Positions 16,322 to 25,547 are shown, counted from the first letter of the stretch. The stretch is DNA of 64,000 nt from Flavobacteriales bacterium (GCA_016710685.1 JADJVC010000034.1:322388-386387); one strand, 5' to 3'. Numbers and translations are program-made. The notes: generated by a model from the sequence alone, not told the origin.

Positions 16322-19300
16322 TCAATCACGAATACGCGTGAGGTGCACTTGTATGGAGATCCGAGTGCCTTCTCCCATCATGCTTTCAATCAGGACCATG
16401 GATCCCAATGTCGTGCCTCTTCGTTGCATACTTCCCAACCCATGCCCGTCGGGATGTAACGCATGATCAAAGCCTTTTCCATCGTCCTTCACGCTTAATG
16501 AGAGCGTTCCGTGCGCACGTGAAAGATGGATCGAAACGTTCCGCGCTTCCGCATATTTGCTGGCGTTGTGTACCGCTTCCTTGTAGATCAACAACAGGTC
16601 TTTACGCGCGTTCATCGGAAGCTTCAATTCTTCGACGCCGCCGGTAACGATGAACGACACCTCCACACCTTTGCTTTCCAGCAGCTCGTTCGCGATCCGT
16701 CGCATGCGCTTCACTAAAGCTTCGCCCTGATCGTTCTTCGGATCGATGGCCCACACGATGTCGCTCATGCTGCGCAGGCTCTCGCTGCTTGTTGAGCCAA
16801 TGCGTGACAACAGCACCTGCATGCGCTGGTCTTCGCAGTTGCCAAGTTGTTTTGCGAGCTGTGAGCCGATGGTAATGGCGCTGAGGGAAGATCCCACTTC
16901 GTCGTGCAGGTCGCTTGCGATGCGGTTGCGCACCAGCTGTAGTTTCAACTTTTGACGGTAGTTGTAGCGTGATGCCGCGTACGCGATCGCACCTGCAAGC
17001 GCGGCAAGCGCCCAATAAAACCACCATCGTTGCCACAGCGGCGACGCCTTGTCAAAATGGCCACTTCCACCGGTTGGCTCACAAGGCCATTGGCGGAGAT
17101 GGCGCGGGCCAGGATCCGATGCCGCCCGGAAGGCAAGCTGGCAAACACGATACTGCCGCTTTCATCGGTGAACCGGGGTTCGACGTCCACGCCTTCGAGT
17201 TCCAAGGTATAGCGCAATGGCGACAAGGGTAACAGGTCCAATGCGCTGACCGACACTTGAAGCATGCCGGCCTGCACCCCAAGATGCAGCACACCGTCCT
17301 TTATGTCGGGAACAACGCTGGAGTCAGCGAGGTTCAAGGCGGTGAGGTAGGGCAGGGGCGGCGGTGACGGTCTATGCACCTCTTGGGGGTCGAAGAGCTG
17401 CAAAGCGCCGTTTGCGGTGAATGCGATGCGACCGTCGTGCAGCGCGCGGGTGCATGCAGGCGTTCCGGGGATGCCGGACGCGCCCTGCAGCGGGACCAAC
17501 GTCCACTCGGCGGTAGCCGTGTCCAGCACGGCAAAGCAGCCGCGGGCGGCGCACCAAAGCCTTCCGGCGCGGTCCAAGGCCATTCCGTAAACGCTGTTGC
17601 CAGCGGGCTCCGGCAAGGTGAATGCGTGCATGGATTGACCGTCCCAACTGGCCAAGCCGCCGTTGCGCATGCCGATCCACAACGGGCCACGTGCATCAGC
17701 GAGCAGTGCAATGACCTCATTCGCAGGCAATGAGTTCCGCCCGATACCTGCGAGGAAGGTGGTGAATGCGTTCCGGGGTGTTGTCCGCTCCAAGTCCCAG
17801 CGGTAAAGCCCATATGCGGTCCCCGCCCAGTAAACGCCGTTCCGGTCTTTTACCAGCGCGTTGGTAAGGTTGTTGCCTATGCCGCCCTTTCCGCCGGTGT
17901 TGTTCACAAACCAATCCATCTCGTTCTTTTTCAGATCCAGCGTGGCGACCCCGTATCCCCGGACGCCCATCACCAGTGCAGGCCTGCTGCGTAGCGTGTC
18001 AACGAACATCCCGCGCACTTGGAACAATGCCGGTGGCGTAGTGCCGGTTTTGACCCCATACATTTTGGCATCCCAAGACCCGCTTGATGCGATGGCCCAA
18101 GGAGAGATGCTATTGTCGGTGGGGTCCCAGTTAAAGAGTCCTTCTTCGGCCCCAAGGATGAAACGGTTTCCCACTTGTATCACACCGGTAGGCCGCAACT
18201 TGGAGGAGCCGTGTTTCAACGGGAAAAACCGGATGGGTCCGCCCGGCAACTGGCGGAACAATCCCTCGGTGGTGCCCACCAAGAGTTCACCGGACCCTAT
18301 TTCCGCAATGCTGAAAGCGTTGATGTTGCGGCCTTCCTGTTCACCTGTGCCCAGCGGGATGCTGTTGGTCCACCACCGTGCAGGAGCATGCACGCTTAGT
18401 CCGTTTCGCGTACCCACCCACAGCCGGCCATCACGGTCCACCAGCAAGGCTGTTACGCGGTCATCGCATAACGAATTGGGGTCACCAGTGCGATGCCGCA
18501 GCACTTCCTGCTTTCCGGTGCGCAGGTCGATCTGCAGCATGCCGCTGGAAGCCGTGCCCGCAATGATCTGCACACTGTCCACTGCAAGGAGCGCCGTGCA
18601 TTCATCGGGCAAAGGCCATACCGTCTCTTGCCCTGAAGTCAGGTCCCGCACGTGCAAGTAGTGCTGCCATCCACCGCCGAAAAGGCGGTTGCCGATACGT
18701 ACGGCATTGGTGATCGTTTGATCTTCAGGCAGGTCCAAATTGAATGCAGGCCCCAAGATTGAACCGGTTTTCCGCTGCACCAGCATTTGCTTAAAGCCCA
18801 GCAAAAAACCGATCGCCAACCGCCCATCGCCAAGGTCGGTGATGTATTGGCACCAATCGGTTCCCCATGCGGGGTTCGAAAGGCCCTCAGAAGCACGGAT
18901 CGGTCCTTCACCTTTCCAATAGCGGCAAATGCCGGAGCGTTTGTCCAGGAAGATCAAGGGGGTGCGTTCAGCACCGATGAGCAAAGTAGTGTCGTCGAGG
19001 TCGAAAAGGCAGGTGATGCGCGCGTCCGCGATGGCATGCGGGTCATTGGCATCGGGTTTGAAAAACCGGAGTAAAGTTCCTTGCGCGTCGAAGCAGGTAA
19101 GGCCTCCTTCGCGAGCGGCGGCCCAGATCGTTCCATCATGGGTTTGAAGGATGTCCACGATGTGCTCACCGGCAAGCCCGTCACGTTTGTGCCAGATCCG
19201 CATGTGGTGGCCGTCATAACGGTCCAGCCCATATTCAGTCCCGATCCAGAGGAAGCCGTCTTGGTCTTGAAAGAGCTTGGTGATCGCGTTGTCGGAGAGC

Positions 19301-19401
19301 CCTTGCAAGGTGGAGATCTGCTCAAAGGGCATGGGTAGGCCTTGGCCCCAGGCTGAAAGGGCCCAAAAACAACCGCCGCATAATGTGGCCCCAAAGTGCA
19401 T
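16322..19401 (-). CDS. Two-component sensor kinase with beta-propeller sensor and HisKA_3 kinase; one frameshift
   Basis: A signal peptide (19401 onward) is followed by about 650 residues of Reg_prop/beta-propeller repeats, for example DGFLWIGTEYGLDRYDG and GRLWVGTRNGLSVH. A Y_Y_Y-like domain comes next, then one membrane helix and a cytoplasmic HisKA_3-HATPase module. The phospho-acceptor His is in RIASDLHDEVGSSL near 16905. ATPase boxes include KEAVHNASKYA and DDGKGFD. The frame breaks at AAAA 17054-17057. Restoring one base joins the periplasmic part to a membrane helix (PLWQRWWFYWALAALAGAIA) and then to the kinase without any stop. The 5-prime frame otherwise ends in nonsense at 16945. 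The likely partner regulator is at 12516-13160. The break is probably a sequencing error, because both halves are intact. Confidence 0.85.
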
Positions 19402-19543
19402 TCCAGCGGAAATGTACAGGGATCCGCTTTCGGGCGCTACTCCTCGACTAGGGACTCCTGTAAAAGTAACAACAAGGGTTAGTCTCTGAGCCTGCTACCA
19501 GACCAGGTGCTGGAAACAGAAAACGGCGCCCGCCCACAGTTGC

Positions 19544-19590
19544 GCGCCTTTCCAAGCGAAGGAAGGCGCTCGCATATCTCGAGTGCTTGC
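19544..19590 (-). terminator. Hairpin downstream of atpC, with AGGCGCTCGC-type repeat
   Basis: GCGCCTTTC (19544-19552) pairs with GGAAGGCGC (19561-19569), 9 bp with one G-T, around an 8-base loop just after the atpC stop. There is no strong T-run, so termination is tentative. The flank at 19564-19585 (AGGCGCTCGC, then a CGAG end) resembles 11889-11915 near the receptor pseudogene, which suggests another small 3-prime repeat family. Confidence 0.45.
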
Positions 19591-19594
19591 TTTC

Positions 19595-19831
19595 TTACTC
19601 CGCCAGCACGATCACCGTATTGTTGCTCACCTCCACAACACCACCCTTCAGTGGAAATAACTTGGTCTTGTTATCGGTCATGGTGAGTTTTACATCGCCG
19701 GCACGCAGCACGGTGATCAACGGGGCATGGTTGTCCAAAAAGCCCATGCTGCCGTCAACGCCGGGCACAGTAACACGCTTGGCCTCGCCCTTGAAGAGCT
19801 CCTTGTCCGGGGTGATGATGTGTACGTGCAT
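19595..19831 (-). CDS. atpC: ATP synthase F1 epsilon subunit
   Basis: This 78-residue protein consists only of the N-terminal beta-sandwich domain (MHVHIITPDKELFKGEAKRV, PGVDGSMGFLDNHAPLI, FPLKGGVVEVSNNTVIVLAE). It lacks the C-terminal helical hairpin found in the 130-140-residue bacterial epsilon subunits. The short form is usual in Bacteroidota. Epsilon sits on the central stalk with gamma and couples proton flow to catalysis. The missing helices mean the epsilon-type inhibition of ATP hydrolysis is probably absent. It lies downstream of atpD, separated by a 117-bp spacer filled with repeats. The rest of the ATP synthase genes are not in the window, as is normal for this phylum. Confidence 0.93.
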   Translation of the reverse strand: MHVHIITPDKELFKGEAKRVTVPGVDGSMGFLDNHAPLITVLRAGDVKLTMTDNKTKLFPLKGGVVEVSNNTVIVLAE

Positions 19832-19836
19832 GTTTA

Positions 19837-19943
19837 GTGATTGGCGAATAGTGATTGGTGATTAGCAGACTCAAGACTTTTCTCCGTGTCCTCTGTGCCT
19901 TTGTGGTGAATCCTTCAAGACTCACGACTTAAAGACTCACGAC
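19837..19943. repeat. Composite repeat between atpD and atpC
   Basis: Four perfect-length heptads (GTGATTG, GCGAATA, GTGATTG, GTGATTA; 19837-19864) are followed by an AGACTCAAGAC word (19867-19877). A period-9 purine/pyrimidine element of the CTCYGTG type follows (19878-19910), and then two GACTCACGAC-type copies (19916-19943). Three repeat families are thus joined head to tail in the spacer of a two-gene operon, directly after the atpD stop at 19949. Confidence 0.75.
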
Positions 19944-19948
19944 CCGTC

Positions 19949-21454
19949 TTAAGCTACTTCAGCCAACATTTTCTTACCAGCGGTGATCACGTCCTCAATG
20001 CCGCCCTTCAGGTTGAAGGCTGCCTCAGGGTACTGGTCCATCTCGCCGTCCATGATCATGTTGAAGCCTTTGATGCTGTCCTGGATGGAAACCATTACAC
20101 CGGGCAGGCCGGTGAACTGCTCAGCAACAAAGAACGGTTGGCTCAGGAAGCGCATAACGCGGCGTGCGCGGCTTACGGCCTGCTTGTCCTCCTCGCTCAA
20201 TTCGTCCATGCCGAGAATGGCGATGATGTCCTGCAATTCCTTGTAGCGCTGAAGGATCTCCTTCACCCGTTGGGCGCAGTTATAATGCTCGTCGCCAACG
20301 ATTGCCGGGGTAAGGATACGGCTGGTGGAATCCAATGGATCCACGGAAGGGTAGATGCCGAGCTCGGCGATCTTACGGCTCAATACCGTGGTGGCGTCCA
20401 AGTGGGCGAAGGTTGTTGCGGGTGCAGGATCGGTCAAGTCATCCGCAGGCACGTACACCGCTTGTACGGAGGTGATTGAACCACGCTTGGTGGAGGTAAT
20501 GCGCTCCTGCATGGCACCCATTTCAGTAGCCAGAGTAGGCTGGTAACCCACGGCGCTCGGCATACGGCCGAGCAATGCGCTCACCTCGGAACCGGCTTGG
20601 GTGAAACGGAAGATGTTGTCCACGAAGAAGAGGATGTCACGACCGCCGCTCTCCTCATCGCCGTCACGGAAATATTCCGCCAGAGTAAGACCGCTCAACG
20701 CAACGCGGGCGCGGGCTCCAGGAGGCTCGTTCATTTGACCGAACACGAATGTGGCCTGTGAGGTTTTCAGTGCCTCGTGGTCAACTTTGTCCAGTTCCCA
20801 GTTGCCCTTCTCCATGCTCTCGGTGAAGGCCTTACCGTACTTCACGATACCGCTCTCGATCATCTCGCGGAGCAGGTCGTTCCCTTCGCGGGTGCGCTCG
20901 CCTACACCGGCGAACACGCTATAGCCGCTGTGGCCTTTGGCGATGTTGTTGATCAGCTCTTGGATCAACACCGTTTTGCCAACGCCGGCACCGCCGAACA
21001 GGCCGATTTTACCGCCCTTGGAATAAGGCTCGATCAGGTCGATCACTTTGATACCGGTGAACAGGATCTCCGCGCTGGTGGTGAGTTCCTCGAATTTCGG
21101 TGCTTCGCGGTGGATGGAAGCGCCCTTGGTGCCGGTAACGGCCGGCATGCCATCAATAGGAGCGCCAACTACGTTGAACAAGCGGCCTTTTACACCGTCG
21201 CCGGTGGGCATGCTGATGGGCTTGCCTTGGCCAACGGCTTCCACGCCGCGTGCTAAGCCGTCCGTGCTTTCCATGCTCACCGTGCGCACGGTGTCTTCGC
21301 CAGTAAGTTGCTGTACTTCCAACACGAGGATGGAGCCATCCGCGCGGGTTACGTGCAGTGCGTCATAGATGTTGGGCAGGTCGTCGCCGCCTTCAAAGCG
21401 GACGTCCACTACGGGACCGATCACTTGCACGACTTTACCGGTATGCTTGGCCAT
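19949..21454 (-). CDS. atpD: ATP synthase F1 beta subunit
   Basis: This is the 501-residue catalytic subunit of F1, which makes ATP from ADP and phosphate. The Walker A GGAGVGKT is at 154-161. The catalytic Glu region GERTREGNDL follows, and Walker B (ILFFVDNIFRFTQAG) and the signature family strand ALLGRMPSAVGYQPTL are present. The length is close to the usual 460-510 residues. ATG 21454 (MAKHTGKVVQVIGPVVDVRF) is the family N-terminus. The upstream in-frame extension is rejected as non-conserved. It is transcribed with atpC. The 5-prime region carries a short GGGGT/ACCCC hairpin (about 21468-21481) and a possible -7 box at 21496-21503. Confidence 0.98.
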   Translation of the reverse strand: MAKHTGKVVQVIGPVVDVRFEGGDDLPNIYDALHVTRADGSILVLEVQQLTGEDTVRTVSMESTDGLARGVEAVGQGKPISMPTGDGVKGRLFNVVGAPIDGMPAVTGTKGASIHREAPKFEELTTSAEILFTGIKVIDLIEPYSKGGKIGLFGGAGVGKTVLIQELINNIAKGHSGYSVFAGVGERTREGNDLLREMIESGIVKYGKAFTESMEKGNWELDKVDHEALKTSQATFVFGQMNEPPGARARVALSGLTLAEYFRDGDEESGGRDILFFVDNIFRFTQAGSEVSALLGRMPSAVGYQPTLATEMGAMQERITSTKRGSITSVQAVYVPADDLTDPAPATTFAHLDATTVLSRKIAELGIYPSVDPLDSTSRILTPAIVGDEHYNCAQRVKEILQRYKELQDIIAILGMDELSEEDKQAVSRARRVMRFLSQPFFVAEQFTGLPGVMVSIQDSIKGFNMIMDGEMDQYPEAAFNLKGGIEDVITAGKKMLAEVA

Positions 21455-21495
21455 GGAATGCGATTGATGGGGTTGAAACCCCGGTTTTAGGGCCG

Positions 21496-21503
21496 CGAAG
21501 GTA
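21496..21503 (-). promoter_or_regulatory. Variant -7 box TACCTTCG upstream of atpD
   Basis: The minus-strand TACCTTCG differs from TAnnTTTG at one position. The same octamer followed by CGG precedes the cobalamin adenosyltransferase gene at 49080-49087. It ends 41 bases before the atpD ATG. Confidence 0.4.
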
Positions 21504-21584
21504 AGCGGTGCATACAGAAGAAGGAAGGGGTGTTGATGATTGTATGACGGAGAAAACATGCAACTTGTTGAAAATGAGCACAAA

Positions 21585-21599
21585 ATGTAAAATTTACAT
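21585..21599. promoter_or_regulatory. Perfect dyad ATGTAAA-A-TTTACAT between atpD and ribF
   Basis: This is a 7+1+7 perfect palindrome in the AT-rich part (about 21520-21660) of the divergent atpD/ribF spacer, in otherwise GC-rich DNA. It could be an operator or simply promoter-proximal AT-rich sequence. No regulator is encoded nearby. Confidence 0.35.
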
Positions 21600-21732
21600 G
21601 CAGAATCCGAGAGCTTTCAACACATTCACCTCATATCATCAAAAATCATATCGATGAGCGAACTTGGCTGCCGAAGGCATGCATCAGCGTTCCACGAACA
21701 AACCAACTGCGCAGCCTAAATTTCCGCCCTCC

Positions 21733-22668
21733 ATGGTGATCCACACCGATCTCAACAGTTTTTCCGGCGTAACGCGCCCGGTGCTCACCACCGGCACCTT
21801 CGATGGCGTGCATCATGGCCACCAGGTCATCCTCAAGCGCCTCAACGAGATCGCGAAGCGTGAAAAAGGCGAATCCGTCCTCTTCACCTTCCATCCGCAC
21901 CCGCGCTTGGTGCTGAACCCGGAGGACAAATCGCTGCGCTTGCTCAACACGCCCGAGGAAAAGCAGGAACTGCTTGAAAAAGCGGGCTTGGACCACCTGC
22001 TCGTAGTGCCTTTCTCGCGCGATTTCAGCAGGCTGCATGCCACGGAATTCGTGCGGAACGTGCTGGTTGAAAAATTGCACGTGCATGCCATGGTGGTGGG
22101 ACACGACCACCGCTTCGGGCGTAATCGCGAAGGCGGCATCGACATGCTGCGCGAGCAGGGCGGAAAATTCGGGTTCCGTGTGGAAGAAATTCCGGCGCAG
22201 GAAGTGGAACACGTACAAGTAAGTAGCACCAAAGTGCGCGAAGCCCTGCTCAACGGTGCCGTGGAACGCGCCCATGAATGGCTGGGCTATCCGTACCGCT
22301 TGGACGGCGTGGTGGTAAAAGGGGACCAGCGCGGCCGTATCATCGGCTGGCCCACCGCCAACGTGGGTGCCATCGATCCGCACAAGCTCATTCCCGCCAA
22401 TGGCGTCTATGCAGTGATCGCTAACGTGGCCGGAACGGAATATCAAGGCATGCTGAACATCGGCGTGCGCCCCACCGTTGAAGTCCACGGCATGCGCACC
22501 GTGGAAGCAAACCTTTTCGGCCTGGACCGCGAGATCTATGGTGAACCCATAACGGTGCGGTTGTTGCAACGGCTGCGCGATGAACAGCGGTTCGCCGGCC
22601 TGGAGGAACTGAAGAACCAATTGGGCAAGGACAAAGAAGCCGCTTTACTAAGCCTGCGCAAAAAATGA
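21733..22668 (+). CDS. ribF: Bifunctional riboflavin kinase / FAD synthetase
   Basis: This 311-residue cytoplasmic enzyme phosphorylates riboflavin to FMN and adenylates FMN to FAD. The N-terminal FAD synthetase domain (about 15-170) shows the nucleotidyltransferase motif GTFDGVHHGHQ and the later VSSTKVREAL. The C-terminal riboflavin kinase domain (about 180-305) shows GWPTANV and ANGVYAV, then NIGVRPTVE. The length is standard. ATG 21733 was chosen because the conserved region starts a few residues later. The extension from TTG 21664 crosses a GGCTGCCGAAGGCATGC repeat word also found at 50242-50258. It overlaps the LRR gene by 4 bases. Confidence 0.95.
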   Translation: MVIHTDLNSFSGVTRPVLTTGTFDGVHHGHQVILKRLNEIAKREKGESVLFTFHPHPRLVLNPEDKSLRLLNTPEEKQELLEKAGLDHLLVVPFSRDFSRLHATEFVRNVLVEKLHVHAMVVGHDHRFGRNREGGIDMLREQGGKFGFRVEEIPAQEVEHVQVSSTKVREALLNGAVERAHEWLGYPYRLDGVVVKGDQRGRIIGWPTANVGAIDPHKLIPANGVYAVIANVAGTEYQGMLNIGVRPTVEVHGMRTVEANLFGLDREIYGEPITVRLLQRLRDEQRFAGLEELKNQLGKDKEAALLSLRKK

Positions 22669-23264
22669 ACCTGCGGAAATTGCTGCTCCTCGTAACGGTC
22701 GTGCTCGCCACGGCGGCCAGCGCCCAACTGTTGTCGCAGACCACGCTGGACACCATTCGCACCTTCCGTAGTTTGGAAAGTGCCCTGAAAGATCCGGACA
22801 ACGTGTACCGCTTGGATCTTTCGCACCAAAAGTTGAAAGAAGTGCCCGAAGAAGTGCGCCAACTGAAAAACCTCAATGCCCTGGACTTGGGCCGCAACAA
22901 GCTGAAGGACCTGCCGGGTTGGATGAACGAACTGCGCTACATGCAGGAATTCAGTGCCGGGCGGAACAAATTCACCGCCGTGCCGAACTCAATTTGCCAG
23001 TGGAAAAACCTGAAGCGATTGGACCTGCACCAGAACGAGATCGAGGGCCTGTCGGCGTGCATGGGCAATTTGAAAGAGCTCTTCTCTTTGGACCTTTGGA
23101 GCAACGACCTGGGTGACTTCCCGGACGAGATCAGCGGCATGAAGGCCCTGCGCTTTATGGACCTGCGCGTTATCCAATTCTCGCAAGGCGAAATGGACCG
23201 CATCTCATCGCTACTGCCCAGCGTGAAGATCTACTTCTCGCAGCCCTGTAATTGCGGGGAGTGA
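22665..23264 (+). CDS. Small secreted leucine-rich repeat protein
   Basis: This 199-residue protein has a signal peptide (ending ATAASAQ). About five leucine-rich repeats of about 23 residues follow (LDLSHQKLKEVPEEVRQLKN, LDLGRNKLKDLPGWMNELRY, LDLHQNEIEGLSACMGNLKE, LDLWSNDLGDFPDEISGMKA). It ends in a short Cys-containing tail (SQPCNCGE). LRR folds mediate protein binding. No catalytic part is present. The gene is coupled to ribF by an ATGA overlap, although no functional link between FAD synthesis and this protein is known to me. It converges on purS across a hairpin-forming repeat. Confidence 0.85.
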   Translation: MNLRKLLLLVTVVLATAASAQLLSQTTLDTIRTFRSLESALKDPDNVYRLDLSHQKLKEVPEEVRQLKNLNALDLGRNKLKDLPGWMNELRYMQEFSAGRNKFTAVPNSICQWKNLKRLDLHQNEIEGLSACMGNLKELFSLDLWSNDLGDFPDEISGMKALRFMDLRVIQFSQGEMDRISSLLPSVKIYFSQPCNCGE

Positions 23265-23285
23265 ACGAGGGCGAAAGGGTTTCAT

Positions 23286-23353
23286 GCTGTCTCATGTCTT
23301 ATGTCCTATGCGTTGACCCTGTGGCCAGCATAGGACATAGGACATAAGACAGC
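23286..23353. repeat. 25-bp inverted repeat made of heptads (CATAGGA family)
   Basis: Arms 23286-23310 and 23329-23353 match at 23 of 25 bases as inverted copies, with an 18-base loop. One of the two differences would be a G-U pair in RNA. The right arm reads CATAGGA, CATAGGA, CATAAGA, a clean 7-bp period. It fills the spacer between the convergent LRR and purS genes and is a strong candidate for a bidirectional terminator or 3-prime stabiliser. Confidence 0.8.
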
Positions 23354-23384
23354 GTTTAAAGGACAAGCAAAACACTGCTGTCCG

Positions 23385-23639
23385 TTATCCTTCCTTCACC
23401 GTAAAGGTGTACTGCTCCATCACCAAGTTGGCCAGCAGTTTCTTGCAGGCCTCGTCCACTTGGGCTTCGGCGGCAGCCTTGTCTTTGGCTTCCACTTGCA
23501 GGGTGATGTGCTTGCCGATGCGCACGCCGGAAATGCTTGGCAGGCCGAGGTTGGCCATGGTGCCGCTAACGGCTTTGCCCTGCGGGTCCAGCAGGTTGTC
23601 TTGCGGCATAACGTCGATGGAGGCGCGGAAGGTTTTCAT
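23385..23639 (-). CDS. purS: Phosphoribosylformylglycinamidine synthase subunit PurS
   Basis: This 84-residue protein matches the small PurS subunit (MKTFRASIDVMPQDNLLDPQ, then GVRIGKHITLQVEA). PurS bridges PurL and PurQ in the ATP-dependent conversion of FGAR to FGAM in purine synthesis. The length is typical (80-85). Its start overlaps the pssA stop by 4 bases, giving a pssA-purS pair. PurL and PurQ are not in this window. In many Bacteroidota a single large PurL carries the glutaminase, so the presence of PurS suggests the three-subunit system here (inference). Confidence 0.85.
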   Translation of the reverse strand: MKTFRASIDVMPQDNLLDPQGKAVSGTMANLGLPSISGVRIGKHITLQVEAKDKAAAEAQVDEACKKLLANLVMEQYTFTVKEG

Positions 23640-24370
23640 GTTGTCTTGGGAAAAAGCTTTCCCCAGATAGGGCTGAGGATGTAAAGGACCAGCAACAAAG
23701 GAACGGCGAGGATGCCATACAGCAGCACCAGGACTACGCCAATGCCGATCAACAGGAAGATCACTTCGTTGCCTTTCCAGCCGCCGTGTTTGAATTTGAG
23801 GCCGGGTAGGGGGAGTTCGGAAAGCATGAGTACACTGAGCAATACAGCAACGGCCAACACGACATTTGGATGCATGAATACGGAGGCGAAAGTATTCCGG
23901 GCATCGTGCGCGAAATTTGAATGTGGAATTGCTTCAGCACTGGATGCTAAAAGTGCGCTCACCCAAAAAAGTCCGTTCGCTGGCGTGGGCAACCCCAAGA
24001 AGCCATGGGCCTGGCGGGTATCCACATTAAATTTCGCCAAGCGCCATGCCGAAGCAGCACAAAGCAAAATTGCGGCCAAGGCAACGGCTATTGGTCCATG
24101 TCCATCGGTCCAAGGGAAAATGGTCCACAATGCAAACGCCGGTGCCACTCCAAAGCTCACCATGTCCGCCAAACTGTCCAGTTGCGCGCCCAACGGTGTG
24201 CCGCCGCCCATAGCCCGGGCCGCCAATCCGTCGAACACGTCAAAGATCGCCGCAGCGAACACCAACCAACAGGCAATTGTCAATTGTCCTTGGGAGGCCA
24301 GTAATATGGATGCCGTGCCGCAGCATAGGTTCGCGGTGGTCAACAGGTCGGGAAATCGTGGTAAGCGCAT
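23636..24370 (-). CDS. pssA: CDP-diacylglycerol-serine O-phosphatidyltransferase
   Basis: This 244-residue membrane enzyme makes phosphatidylserine, the precursor of phosphatidylethanolamine, from CDP-diacylglycerol and serine. The complete CDP-alcohol phosphotransferase signature is present: D47-G48, A51-R52, G61, D65 and D69 in the DG..AR........G...D...D spacing. About eight hydrophobic segments follow. The length and the N-terminus (FPDLLTTANLCCG) fit the PssA branch. The gene diverges from porV over an 80-bp spacer and overlaps purS by 4 bases. Confidence 0.93.
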   Translation of the reverse strand: MRLPRFPDLLTTANLCCGTASILLASQGQLTIACWLVFAAAIFDVFDGLAARAMGGGTPLGAQLDSLADMVSFGVAPAFALWTIFPWTDGHGPIAVALAAILLCAASAWRLAKFNVDTRQAHGFLGLPTPANGLFWVSALLASSAEAIPHSNFAHDARNTFASVFMHPNVVLAVAVLLSVLMLSELPLPGLKFKHGGWKGNEVIFLLIGIGVVLVLLYGILAVPLLLVLYILSPIWGKLFPKTT

Positions 24371-24450
24371 GGCACGGGCCGAAGTTGGTTAAATTCACGC
24401 AATAAATCAGGCCACCTTTTGTTAGTTGTTGCGTCATAACCCCAGACCGT

Positions 24451-25545
24451 ATGCCATCTACCCGTTCATTCCTGCGCATTTCCGCGGCTTCCATTGCTGC
24501 CGTTCTGTTCATCGCTTCAGCGCATGCACAGGACGCTCACAAGTACAGCAATGAATTTCTCGCCATTGGCGTGGGCGCGCGTGCATTGGGCATGGGCTAC
24601 GCCAACGTGGCCGCGGTGAACGACGTGACCAGCGGTTATTGGAATCCCGCCGGGCTGTTGGGCGTGCAGGGCGACATCCAAGTGGGGGCCATGCACAGCG
24701 AATACTTTGCGGGCATTGCCAAATACGACTACCTCGCGGTGGCCAAGCCCATCGATTCCACCAGCGTCATCGGCTTCAGCTACATCCGTTTCGGGGTGGA
24801 CGACATCCCCAACACCACGGAGCTTATCGACAACAACGGCAACATCGACTACGACCGCATCACCAGCTTTTCCGCCGCGGACAATGCGTTCATCATCAGC
24901 TACGCGCGCAAGCTCAAAGTGCCCGGCCTGCGCATCGGCGCCAACGCCAAAGTTGTTTATCGCAGCGTGGGTCCGTTCGCGAAAGCTTGGGGCTTCGGTT
25001 TGGATGCCGGCTTGCAATACGATCGTGGGCAGTGGCGATTCGCGGCCATGGGGCGCGACATCACCGGAACGTTCAACGCATGGAGCTATTCACTGGACCA
25101 GCGCACACAGGACGTTTTCGCACTTACCGACAATGAGTTGCCGGTGAACGGCGTGGAGGTGACGTTGCCCCGGCTGGTGCTGGGCGTGGCACGCCAGATC
25201 AAGTTCGGTGAGAAAGTCCAGTTGATCGCCGAGGCGGACTTGGAGAACACCTTCGACGGCAAGCGCAACAGCTTGATCGCCACCGGCACCTGGAGCGGCG
25301 ACCCGCGGCTGGGTTTGGAAGTGGGCTACGCCAGTGTGGTATTCGTGCGGGCCGGCGTCAGCAAGTTCCAATATGTAACGGACATCAACGGTAAGGAAAC
25401 CCTCTCTGTTCAGCCCGGCATTGGTGTGGGGCTGAAGATCAAGAGCTTCGCGTTGGACTATGCGTTGACCAACATCGGCAGTGACATCGGGCTGTATTCG
25501 AACGTCTTCTCCTTGAAGTTCGACCTGTTCAAAAAAGGCGGTTGA
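24451..25545 (+). CDS. porV: Type IX secretion outer-membrane protein PorV
   Basis: This 364-residue outer-membrane beta-barrel has a signal peptide (ending SAHAQ). The PorV/PorQ family N-terminal signature follows (FLAIGVGARALGMGYANVAA, then SGYWNPAGL). In the T9SS, PorV binds the C-terminal domain of cargo at the translocon and shuttles it to the PorU sortase. The following gene, 2 bases after the stop, encodes a PorU-like C25 peptidase, which supports the PorV assignment over PorQ. At least four T9SS cargo proteins are encoded in the same window. Confidence 0.9.
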   Translation: MPSTRSFLRISAASIAAVLFIASAHAQDAHKYSNEFLAIGVGARALGMGYANVAAVNDVTSGYWNPAGLLGVQGDIQVGAMHSEYFAGIAKYDYLAVAKPIDSTSVIGFSYIRFGVDDIPNTTELIDNNGNIDYDRITSFSAADNAFIISYARKLKVPGLRIGANAKVVYRSVGPFAKAWGFGLDAGLQYDRGQWRFAAMGRDITGTFNAWSYSLDQRTQDVFALTDNELPVNGVEVTLPRLVLGVARQIKFGEKVQLIAEADLENTFDGKRNSLIATGTWSGDPRLGLEVGYASVVFVRAGVSKFQYVTDINGKETLSVQPGIGVGLKIKSFALDYALTNIGSDIGLYSNVFSLKFDLFKKGG

Positions 25546-25547
25546 GC

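Noticed and set aside
21520..21660. AT-rich stretch as a replication origin
   Set aside because: No DnaA-box cluster (TTATNCACA) is visible, and the neighbours atpD and ribF are not origin markers.
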